Source of the DNA: a virus
Virus record (IMG/VR): IMGVR_UViG_3300014502_000023
Span: 1-31,079 of that record
Length of the DNA stretch: 31,079 nt
Strand: one strand, 5' to 3'
Every line of letters starts with the position of its first letter. Within the stretch, counting starts at the first letter, position 1. Below are positions 8,257-14,163 of this stretch, in pieces. Both the position numbers and the translations under genes were made by a program. Below the pieces are notes generated by a model. That model was not told the origin of the DNA. It did no database searches and worked only from the letters and a program-made list of their open reading frames with translations.

Positions 8257-8660
8257 AAAGGGACGTCGAGCCGGGCGTTGTTCACCGCGATCACGCCGGT
8301 GAACAGGTGGGTCAGCTCGCCCCGGCTCCAGTCCGGTGAGGTCCAGATCGCCGTGGCCTGGGCCACCGACAGCTTGGGGTCGACCGCACAGGCCGAGACC
8401 AGGGCGGGCCCGAAGGTGTCGATGTCGAAGGTGCCGTCGTCCTTCTTCTGCGCCGCCGTCGGCGGGTGGGCGGCCAGCATGGCGTCGTAGTCGGCCTGCC
8501 CGATCGCCTTGACCTTGATCACGACCTGGGTGCCGTCGGCCAGCACCACCGGGATGTCCCCGGTACGGGCCTTCTTGCCCAGCAGCTGATCGGCGGTGGC
8601 GACCCCGGAGGCGACCGGGGCGGATGGCGCGGATGGAACCGAATCTGGGGTGGTGCTCAC
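8241..8660 (-). CDS. Tail assembly chaperone (lambda G-like)
   Basis: A 139-aa protein. The GTG at 8660 is chosen because an AGGAGG lies nine bases upstream (8675-8670). The longer frame reaching 9074 is only the shadow of the major tail protein gene. After a Ser/Pro/Ala-rich N-terminus (residues 1-20), residues 25-139 form a compact domain with TGDIPVVLADGTQVVIKVK, followed by helices and WTSPDWSRGELTHLF. It sits between the major tail protein and the tape measure, the fixed place for this chaperone in siphophages. Most ribosomes should stop here; a fraction shift at codon 135 to make the longer form. The chaperone is normally absent from mature virions. Confidence 0.9.
   Translation of the reverse strand: MSTTPDSVPSAPSAPVASGVATADQLLGKKARTGDIPVVLADGTQVVIKVKAIGQADYDAMLAAHPPTAAQKKDDGTFDIDTFGPALVSACAVDPKLSVAQATAIWTSPDWSRGELTHLFTGVIAVNNARLDVPFSATG
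8256..8262 (-). promoter_or_regulatory. Programmed -1 ribosomal frameshift site, CCCTTTC
   Basis: On the coding strand the chaperone frame reads GTC CCT TTC, giving the heptamer C CCT TTC. This fits the X XXY YYZ rule exactly, so both tRNAs can re-pair as CCC TTT after a one-base backward slip. The zero frame ends at TGA 8241-8243, five codons further on. The -1 frame stays open to 7903. The sequence just downstream (GCGCCACC near 8254-8247 and GGTGCGC near 8213-8205) could form a bulged stem, which would need folding to test. Confidence 0.85.
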
Positions 8661-8675
8661 AAGGGTCTGCCTCCT

Positions 8676-8695
8676 GGCGCCGGTGCGGGGGCGCC
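8676..8695 (-). promoter_or_regulatory. GC-rich hairpin touching the chaperone ribosome binding site
   Basis: GGCGCC at 8695-8690 and GGCGCC at 8681-8676 can pair as a 6-bp stem with an 8-nt loop. The stem ends directly against the AGGAGG at 8675-8670. There is no T-tract, so it is not a standard intrinsic terminator. It could tune chaperone translation or mark an mRNA end after the major tail protein gene. Confidence 0.4.
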
Positions 8696-8727
8696 GTTGA
8701 GATGTCGGGGTGGGTGCCACGGACGGC

Positions 8728-9204
8728 TCAGGTGGCGACGGCTTCCTCGGCAGGAAGTTCGGGGACGCTGCAGGTGATCGAGAACGTCTGGGCGGTGTTG
8801 GAGGACATCGGACCGGCGGCGCGGGTGGTGATCCGGACCGGCCAGACCTCCAGCTTCTGGGTGGCTGCGGGGGCGAACTTGATCCCGGTGCCGCCGAAGC
8901 GGGAGATGAAGAAGTACCCGGCGGTGCCGCGCGCCAACAGGGTCCAGGCGTCGTCGGCGATGTCGTCGCGGTAGAAGTCGCCGGTGAAGGTGGCCTGGGA
9001 GGTGCCGGGCACGGAAGTCTCGAACAGGGAGTCGAGCGCGGGCGTGGGCACCGCGTTGCCCTGGGCGGTGGCATTCAGGCTGATGATGAACTTGGTGATG
9101 TTGGTGGCGGCGGCGATCTCCACGACGGTGGGCGCGGCCAGTGAGGCGGGCCGGGTGGCGGAGAACGCGATCCAGCTGTTCTGGTTGGGAATGATACGGC
9201 CCAT
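8728..9204 (-). CDS. Major tail protein (tail tube subunit)
   Basis: A 158-aa protein with an ATG at 9204 preceded by GGAG about ten bases upstream. It begins MGRIIPNQNSWIAFS, continues with a central strand-rich region, and includes TFTGDFYRDDIADDAWTLL, GTAGYFFISRFGG and then EVWPVRITTRAAG. A short tube protein built from strands with a DDxADDAW...GTxGYxVxxR pattern is typical of actinophage major tail proteins. The position, between the tail terminator and the chaperones, supports this. It should polymerise around the tape measure to form the tail tube. A 77-nt untranslated stretch precedes it, unlike the overlapping genes around it. This leaves room for its own promoter or mRNA processing site, though I recognise none. 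Confidence 0.9.
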   Translation of the reverse strand: MGRIIPNQNSWIAFSATRPASLAAPTVVEIAAATNITKFIISLNATAQGNAVPTPALDSLFETSVPGTSQATFTGDFYRDDIADDAWTLLARGTAGYFFISRFGGTGIKFAPAATQKLEVWPVRITTRAAGPMSSNTAQTFSITCSVPELPAEEAVAT

Positions 9205-9281
9205 TTTGTCACTTCTCCAGATCGTCGTGCCGGTTTGACTGCCGTCCCTGTGATGTTACGTGTGCGTGCGCATACTGCCCG

Positions 9282-9752
9282 TCACCGCCGCGTACAGGCC
9301 AGCACGACCACGTCAGTGATCCCCCACAGCGGCGGGGTGACCGCGTCGTCCCGGTTGGGCCCGCCCAGGGAGCGGTAGTCCACCCCGAACACCTGGTGGA
9401 AACTGACCGCCCCGAAGACGGCTTTGAGCAGGACCGCCTCACTGGCCGCGCGGGCCCCGGCCATCACCCAGTCCGCCTGCCGCCGGGTGGCCCCGTAGGC
9501 GGCGATCTTGTAGGGCACATCCCAGTCGTAATCATCCGGGCCCATCGCGGACGGGCTGGGGGCGCGGACCCGGGCCTCCAGCTGCACGACCGTGGCATAG
9601 GGGGTGAACTCGCTGGAGTCCGGTTGCCCGGCGAGGTAGCCGCCGGCCTTGGGGGCGATCCCGTCCCCGACCAGGATCGGGGTGGTCGCCAGCGCGAGGG
9701 CGGCGGACAGGTTGGTGACGACAAGTTCGGTCAGTGCGGCGAGTTCGATCAA
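9282..9752 (-). CDS. Tail terminator protein
   Basis: A 156-aa protein. I place the start at a TTG at 9752 that overlaps the preceding stop as TTGA. The longer frame to 9869 runs inside the neighbouring gene. The protein begins with a helix (ELAALTELVVTNLSAALAL), then PILVGDGIAP and AGGYLAGQPD, then a strand pair and DWDVPYKIAAYGATRRQAD, with WVMAGARAASEAVL as the next helix. This helix/strand order, with 'W-x-V-x-x-x-x-Y-G-x-T-R-x-Q-A-D-W', is common to tail terminators, which form a ring capping the tube and joining it to the neck. It is directly upstream of the major tail protein, as expected. The TTG start is the least certain part. Confidence 0.8.
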   Translation of the reverse strand: MIELAALTELVVTNLSAALALATTPILVGDGIAPKAGGYLAGQPDSSEFTPYATVVQLEARVRAPSPSAMGPDDYDWDVPYKIAAYGATRRQADWVMAGARAASEAVLLKAVFGAVSFHQVFGVDYRSLGGPNRDDAVTPPLWGITDVVVLACTRR

Positions 9753-10024
9753 TGTCCCAAGCCTTCCCGGTGGGCGTCGATCAGTGCCTGGACGGCGGCC
9801 CTGCGCGCAACTTCCACACGCGCGGCCTCCGCTGCTCGACGCTCCCCGCTCCCGGCTGCGTGTAGCCACGCCGTCACGCCCTGTCGATAGACACTAGTGC
9901 GTGCCGCGGCCTGCGCGCTCCCCGACGAAGGCTTGGAATCATCGATCCGGGCCGCCACCCGGCGGACATCGTTCAGCGCCGCACCCAACCTGGCGGTCAG
10001 GATCTTGCCGGGATTGCCGCTCAT
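9749..10024 (-). CDS. Small neck protein, function unknown
   Basis: A 91-aa protein, ATG at 10024 overlapping the previous stop as ATGA and overlapping the next gene as TTGA. It is rich in Ala and Arg and mostly helical, with no cysteines or hydrophobic segment. A helix near the start (ILTARLGAALNDVRRVAARI) and another at the end (ARVEVARRAAVQALIDAHRE) flank a short Ser-rich loop. It lies between the head-tail stopper candidate and the tail terminator, where siphophages often carry a small HK97 gp10-like neck protein. I do not recognise the family and base the neck role on position only. Confidence 0.6.
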   Translation of the reverse strand: MSGNPGKILTARLGAALNDVRRVAARIDDSKPSSGSAQAAARTSVYRQGVTAWLHAAGSGERRAAEAARVEVARRAAVQALIDAHREGLGH

Positions 10025-10464
10025 AAGGTCACGTTCGGGGCGGGTTGGGCACCGATCACGGACAGCCGGGTGACCGCGGGGATCAGGCCGCCGATGCCGA
10101 CGTCGATCACGTCGTAGGTGCGCCCGATGGCGGCCGGGTCGCCGTGCGCGGTGATGGTGACCCGGTCGTGCACCCGCACCAGCAGCGGGGTACCGACCGC
10201 GGCGATCGGGATCGAGATGGTGGCCGAGGAGTACAACTGGACCTCGTCCCCGATCGCGTAGGACACCGGCCCGGCCAGCCCGGCGACATGGGCCTTGCCG
10301 ACATAGATCAGCGCGGCCACCACCGGGGCGTGCTTGCCGGTGACCGGGTTGAAGGCCGCCGGACCCATCCGTTCGATCCGCACCGCCGAGACCATCGACT
10401 CGGCCACCTGGGCGGCGATCACCTTGGTGGCGCGGGCGAAGAAGGTGGCCGTGTTCCGGGCCAT
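10021..10464 (-). CDS. Head-tail connector / stopper-like protein
   Basis: A 147-aa protein with ATG at 10464, overlapping the preceding stop as ATGA. The frame extends to 10575 only inside the neighbour. The N-terminal helix (residues 1-25) is followed by RIERMGPAAFNPVTGKHAP and LIYVGKAHV, then a beta-barrel-like stretch with DEVQLYSSATISIPI, LLVRVHDRVTIT and GRTYDVIDVGIG. The 'F-x-P-x-T-G-x-x-x-P ... Y-x-G-K-A-x-V' phrase followed by a strand set describing position and offset is typical of DUF6093-type connector proteins and of stoppers that close the portal after packaging. The family label is tentative. The connector role is supported by its place between adaptor and tail terminator. Confidence 0.7.
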   Translation of the reverse strand: MARNTATFFARATKVIAAQVAESMVSAVRIERMGPAAFNPVTGKHAPVVAALIYVGKAHVAGLAGPVSYAIGDEVQLYSSATISIPIAAVGTPLLVRVHDRVTITAHGDPAAIGRTYDVIDVGIGGLIPAVTRLSVIGAQPAPNVTL

Positions 10465-10952
10465 CAGGGCACCCGGCCCAGGTCGTCCTGGTCGGCGCCG
10501 CCGAACCAGCCGCGCCAGGAGCCGAAGTCCTGGCGGCCGGCGAGGTAGTTGTCGTGCATCCCCAGCCCGAAGCACAGCGGGTCGATGAAGGGGTCCTGAC
10601 TCAGGTCGAACTGGCCGGTGAAGTCCATCGTGCCGGTGCCCAGGGCCACCCGGTCGGCCACGTACTGGGCCCGCAACCGGGCCGCCAGGTCGGTGTAGCG
10701 CTGGAAGGAGGCCGCGAAGGACAGCGACACCCCGTCGGCGGACACGTCCGGTTCCCCGGCGTAGCGGGAGGCCAGGGCGCCCGCAGCGGCGGCGGCCACG
10801 AAGACGGTGGAGGTGGCGGTCAGGTAGCGGGCGAGCAGGAAGTCCAGCTGCTCATCGGTCAGCTGCGGGTCGGAGGCGTCGGTGTCCTGGACCCAGAACC
10901 GCACCGCGTCCCGGTCGGAGGTCGCCGGGTCGCCGCTCCAGGTCCAGGACAC
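10464..10952 (-). CDS. Head-tail adaptor (gp6-like connector)
   Basis: A 162-aa protein starting at GTG 10952, four bases after the previous stop. The opening MSWTWSGDPATSDRDAVRFW and the phrase DTDASDPQLTDEQLDFLLAR are hallmarks of actinophage adaptors, which have 'R-D-x-V-R-x-L-x-G-D-T-x-x-x-D-x-x-L-x-D-E-E-I' at the N-terminus. Helices follow (AAAAAGALASRYAG and QRYTDLAARLRAQY), then a loop-rich C-terminus with PCFGLGMHDN-like residues near position 130. The protein should dock under the portal ring and accept the stopper. No unusual residues are seen. Confidence 0.85.
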   Translation of the reverse strand: MSWTWSGDPATSDRDAVRFWVQDTDASDPQLTDEQLDFLLARYLTATSTVFVAAAAAGALASRYAGEPDVSADGVSLSFAASFQRYTDLAARLRAQYVADRVALGTGTMDFTGQFDLSQDPFIDPLCFGLGMHDNYLAGRQDFGSWRGWFGGADQDDLGRVP

Positions 10953-10956
10953 CTGT

Positions 10957-11268
10957 TCAGCCGGTCCGCGCCGGGGTGGGCGTCCGGGCGCCGTCCGCGT
11001 TGGGGGTCACGGTCAGCACCCGGACATGGGCCACCCTACCGGCGCGCACCCAGGATTCGATCCGGGTCCAGGAACCGGCTTCCTCGATCACTTCACCGAC
11101 GCCGTAGTCGCGTCCGTTGCAGCGCAGCGGGCGCAGCGCGGTGTACTTGTCGACCTCGGTCAGCACGGTGTGCCCGGCCGGGACCTGCGCCGGGGCGGGC
11201 CTGGTGGGCGGCGGGCGGCGGCGTCCGGGCGGGCCCTCCAGGAGCTTGGCCGCCTCACGTATCGACAT
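10957..11268 (-). CDS. Small head-tail region protein, unknown
   Basis: A 103-aa protein. ATG at 11268 is chosen because AGGAGG lies six bases upstream (11280-11275). It overlaps the end of the previous gene by 14 nt. A helix (MSIREAAKLLEG) leads into a Pro/Arg-rich linker (residues 13-38), then a small strand-rich domain with LRPLRCNGRDYGVGEVIEEA and TRIESWVRAGRVAHV. The pattern 'G-x-x-Y-x-x-G-E-x-I ... W-x-R-x-x-S-W-V-x-x-G-R-V' resembles small proteins found next to major capsid genes in Mu-like head modules. No biochemical role can be read from the sequence. Confidence 0.65.
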   Translation of the reverse strand: MSIREAAKLLEGPPGRRRPPPTRPAPAQVPAGHTVLTEVDKYTALRPLRCNGRDYGVGEVIEEAGSWTRIESWVRAGRVAHVRVLTVTPNADGARTPTPARTG

Positions 11269-11485
11269 CGCTACCCTCCTCGGTGTCTGTGCCGGTGCCG
11301 GTGGGAACACTTCCACGGGTGGTCTCGTGCAAGGGCGCCACCCAGCCCGCGGCCAGCGCGACGTCCAGGTTGGGCAGTGCCCCGGCCGTGGCGGCATCCA
11401 GCTGGGTGCCGACCAGGACCGGGGTACCGGCCGCGGTGAAGGTGCGCCGGACGAGCAGCACACCCGCGTCGTCGTCGGCGCTCAT
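11255..11485 (-). CDS. Small protein after the major capsid gene, unknown
   Basis: A 76-aa acidic protein with ATG at 11485, overlapping the major capsid stop as ATGA. Residues 9-50 look folded (LLVRRTFTAAGTPVLVGTQL, then a DAATAGALP helix and DVALAAGWV). Residues 58-76 are Thr/Gly/Glu/Asp-rich and probably disordered. It has no cysteine and no hydrophobic helix. Its place between capsid and connector genes suggests a virion or assembly role, but I do not recognise the family. Confidence 0.6.
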   Translation of the reverse strand: MSADDDAGVLLVRRTFTAAGTPVLVGTQLDAATAGALPNLDVALAAGWVAPLHETTRGSVPTGTGTDTEEGSDVDT

Positions 11486-12471
11486 CAGACCGCTTGGGAC
11501 AGGTACATGCCCATGTCCGGGCAGACGACCTTCTGGTCGTAGGTCATCTCGCCCTCGATGGTGTCGGAGCGGATGGCCTGCTCGCGCCAGCGGGAGACCT
11601 GGATGCCGTTGCGGTTGCCCCGCAGGTACCCGGTCCACACGAAGGTGTACCCGGCCGAGGGGGTCTGGATGGAGGGGGTGGACGGCGCGTACAGCAGCAG
11701 GGCGTCGTTGGGGTTGATGATGAACCCGAACGAAGAAGCCGCGTCCTCGGTCCGGGCGTCGGGGATGTCCGGACCGGTGGCCACGGTCGCGTAGGCGGTG
11801 TAGTACTGGTCGATCTCCAGCAGGGTGGCGAGCAGGTCCTCGGTGACCACGCCGCGCTGGGTGTACTTGATGCGGTCGATGATGTCGGGGTGCTGCTTGA
11901 GGGTCGAGGTGAACGTGGATCCGGCGACCAGGATGTTGGGCTTGAAGCCGGAGTTCTTGCGGAAGTCGATCGCCCGCAGGGAGAAGTCGCCGATCGGGTC
12001 GGAGCCCCCGTCGGAGTACTTGACGAAGTCGGTACCGCCGACCAGGTCGTTGCCCCACACGCCGGGCTTGAAGTACCTCGTGGCCCAGTCCAGGTCCCGC
12101 TTGAGCAGCAGCTGGTTGGTGACGAAGTGGGTGGCGTCACGGTCGAGGTTGAAGTTGGAGTCGGCGTTGGACCGGGTCTGGTCGTCCACGTCCTTGTGCA
12201 CGGCGTACACGTCGGCGAAGTAGTTGCCGGTGTCGAACTTCCAGCCCACCCCGACCGACTTGGTGCCGGGGGCGCGCTTCTGCGCCTGGGTCTTGCGCCA
12301 GTCGGCCTTGGAGTAGCGCCAGAAGATGTCCGACTGCTTGGCGACCCGCACCTGCGGGAACACCTTGGAGGCGATGAACTCGTTCGCGGACTGCATGTAG
12401 GCGACGCTGACGTTCGTCAGCGGCTGGTTGACGTGGAGGTCGCTCTGGCCGGGACTCGGAATCGGACCCAC
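11485..12471 (-). CDS. Major capsid protein (HK97 fold, Mu-like type)
   Basis: A 328-aa protein that forms the head shell. The N-terminus contains HVNQPLTNVSVAYMQS and FIASKVFPQVRVAKQSDIFW. The phrases YSKADW, QKRAPGTKS, VHKDVDDQTRSNAD and LDRDATHFVTNQLLLKRDLDW are strongly recognisable from major capsid proteins of Mu-like head modules in actinophages. Later comes NSGFKPNILVAGSTFTSTLK, and the end (MTYDQKVVCPDMGMYLSQAV) is the usual closing strand. There is no obvious long N-terminal delta domain, so scaffolding is probably supplied by the separate 387-aa protein. The start is a GTG at 12471 with GAAAGG only about three bases upstream, tighter than ideal. No better start is in frame. Confidence 0.95.
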   Translation of the reverse strand: MGPIPSPGQSDLHVNQPLTNVSVAYMQSANEFIASKVFPQVRVAKQSDIFWRYSKADWRKTQAQKRAPGTKSVGVGWKFDTGNYFADVYAVHKDVDDQTRSNADSNFNLDRDATHFVTNQLLLKRDLDWATRYFKPGVWGNDLVGGTDFVKYSDGGSDPIGDFSLRAIDFRKNSGFKPNILVAGSTFTSTLKQHPDIIDRIKYTQRGVVTEDLLATLLEIDQYYTAYATVATGPDIPDARTEDAASSFGFIINPNDALLLYAPSTPSIQTPSAGYTFVWTGYLRGNRNGIQVSRWREQAIRSDTIEGEMTYDQKVVCPDMGMYLSQAV

Positions 12472-12502
12472 CCACCTTTCGTGTCAGACGTGCGGGAGTG
12501 GG

Positions 12503-12907
12503 TCAGTCGACCTTGACGGGGAGAAGCTGTCCTACTGCGGTGATCGGGCCCCAGGCGACACCGAAGCCGCCGCTGGCCACGGTCACGGCCCGGCCCTGGG
12601 CGTCGGCCCCGACCCGGTCACCGGCGGCGATGGTGCCCCCGGAGATCATGTTGGAGATGCCGCCGAAGCCGATGGTGGCCGCCGAGCCGACCTGCTGCGG
12701 CTTGTTCTGCAGTACCCCGGCGACGGCCTCGTTGGCAGCTCCGGTGGCCAGCCCCACGGTGCGGGTGCCGGTGATCTTGACGGCGCGGTACATCATCCCG
12801 GTGTTCGGGGCGGCCGAGCCGGGCAGGCCGGGAGGGCCGGTGAAGATGCCGATGGAGGCGTCGGCGACCGCGGACAGGGTGCGTAGGTTCTCGTCGTAAC
12901 TGGTCAC
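12503..12907 (-). CDS. Head decoration-like protein
   Basis: A 134-aa protein with GTG at 12907, overlapping the scaffold stop as GTGA. The body is a strand-rich, Gly/Ala-rich sequence with YRAVKITGTRTVGLATGA, AGVLQNKPQQVGSAATIGF and TIAAGDRVGADAQGRAV. The 'A-x-G-V-L-x-N-x-P ... G-D-x-V-x-x-D-x-x-G-R' pattern is what DUF2190-type and related capsid decoration or head-fibre base proteins show. It lies directly before the major capsid gene, the usual site. It should stabilise the expanded shell. An alternative is a head-fibre protein. Confidence 0.75.
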   Translation of the reverse strand: MTSYDENLRTLSAVADASIGIFTGPPGLPGSAAPNTGMMYRAVKITGTRTVGLATGAANEAVAGVLQNKPQQVGSAATIGFGGISNMISGGTIAAGDRVGADAQGRAVTVASGGFGVAWGPITAVGQLLPVKVD

Positions 12908-14067
12908 CGCGTGTTCTCCTTCAGGTATTCGTCGTAGGCGTAGGGGTTGGCGTCCAGGGCCGCCGCGAACGCCTGCTCCTCGGTCAGCTGGCCGCCGGTC
13001 TTGGCCACCACCTGGGAGGCGATCTGGTCGACCTCGTCCATCACCGAGCCGTTCGAGGTGTCGCCCAGGGAGCCGATCTCCTCGTACAGGTAGGAGCCGA
13101 CGGCCTTGAACACCTCGTCCAGGTCCGCCAGCTCGGCGTCGGTCAGCGGAGTGCCGGTGTAGAGGGACTTGAGGATCGGCCCGAAGTCGTCGGCCGCGAT
13201 CGGCAGGTTGTATTCGAGGGCCTTGGAGAAGAACTCGTTGCTCAGACGCAGCTCGCGCTCGTCGTCCAGCGCCTTGGCGATCTCGGCGTTGGATCCCTCC
13301 AGCGCACTGACCTGGTCCAGGGCCTTGGCGATGACCTCGTCGCGGTCGGTGTCGGTCAGCGCCTTGGACAGGTCCTCCAGCAACCGGTCGCCCGAGGACT
13401 TGGCGAATGCGGGCTGGTTGCTGCGGCGACCGAGGGTATAACCGCCACCGGCCAGACCGGCCCCGCCGGCCGCCAGACCGCCGTACAGGCCCGGCTGTGC
13501 CGCAACCCGACCAACACCACGGCCGAGCTGTTCGCGGGCCCTGGCCACCCCGACCGAGCCGGGCATGGACGCGGGGATCCCGCGGGCATAGGCCCCGGCC
13601 TGACGGGCCCGCGACCCGGCCCCGTGAGCCTCACGCTTCATCTGGCCCGCGGCCTCGTCCAGCGCCCAGCCGGACTTCTTGCCCGCCACGTTCGCAACCT
13701 TGGGCGCGATCTTCCTGCGCGCGGCAGCGTTGGCGGCTCCGCGCTCGATGAACGCGGCCCGCGCCCCGAGCGCCTTGCCGACACTCGCGTACCCGGATGC
13801 GTCGGCGTGCTCGTCGATCTCATCCTCGACGAAGACGAACTCGGCGCCGGACTCATCACGCACCACGTCGCCCTGTTCGAGGTCTTCGACGTCGACCGGG
13901 TCTCCGTCGTCGTCGTAGAACGTCTGCTCCGGCATCGAATCCTCCTGAATCTGCGGACCCTCTCCGGCCTTGGAGAAGGAGAACTTCGCGTAGCCGTTCG
14001 CATCGACGTCCACGGTGGAGACCTCGTCGATCTCCAGGTGACTCAGCCGGTTCGCACGTTTGCTCAT
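12904..14067 (-). CDS. Scaffold-like capsid assembly protein with a Gly-rich segment
   Basis: A 387-aa protein starting at ATG 14067, with GGGAG five bases upstream. The N-terminus, SHLEIDEVSTVDVDANGYAK, has the 'I-x-E-V-S-x-V-D-x-x-A-N' signature seen in proteins next to XkdF-type protease genes. An acidic stretch (residues about 50-85) precedes a basic, Ala-rich helix region. Residues about 185-210 form a glycine-zipper-like hydrophobic segment (GGLAAGGAGLAGGGYTLGRR). The last 170 residues are acidic and helical, ending in TEEQAFAAALDANPYAYDEY, like the C-terminus of scaffold proteins that bind capsid subunits. I infer a scaffold role. The hydrophobic segment is odd for a scaffold and recalls the neighbouring 578-aa protein. 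Confidence 0.7.
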   Translation of the reverse strand: MSKRANRLSHLEIDEVSTVDVDANGYAKFSFSKAGEGPQIQEDSMPEQTFYDDDGDPVDVEDLEQGDVVRDESGAEFVFVEDEIDEHADASGYASVGKALGARAAFIERGAANAAARRKIAPKVANVAGKKSGWALDEAAGQMKREAHGAGSRARQAGAYARGIPASMPGSVGVARAREQLGRGVGRVAAQPGLYGGLAAGGAGLAGGGYTLGRRSNQPAFAKSSGDRLLEDLSKALTDTDRDEVIAKALDQVSALEGSNAEIAKALDDERELRLSNEFFSKALEYNLPIAADDFGPILKSLYTGTPLTDAELADLDEVFKAVGSYLYEEIGSLGDTSNGSVMDEVDQIASQVVAKTGGQLTEEQAFAAALDANPYAYDEYLKENTR

Positions 14068-14114
14068 TGTGACTCCCATCTTCCGGCAGAACACGCCCAG
14101 AACAACGCATCGAC

Positions 14115-14134
14115 CACCGGTGTCATCGCCGGTG
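14115..14134 (-). other. Small hairpin in the 96-nt gap before the scaffold gene
   Basis: The gap 14068-14163 separates the 578-aa gene from the scaffold gene. It holds a 6-bp inverted repeat (CACCGG / CCGGTG, 8-nt loop) and, close to the gene, the GGGAG ribosome binding site. No T-tract follows. The gap may carry a promoter for the highly expressed scaffold, decoration and capsid genes, but I see no convincing -35/-10 pair. Confidence 0.3.
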
Positions 14135-14163
14135 TGTCACAACGCCGTGCATGGTGTCCGGGC

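Noticed and set aside
9205-9281. Promoter before the major tail protein gene
   Set aside because: The 77-nt gap is suggestive, but no convincing -35/-10 pair with sensible spacing is visible on the coding strand.
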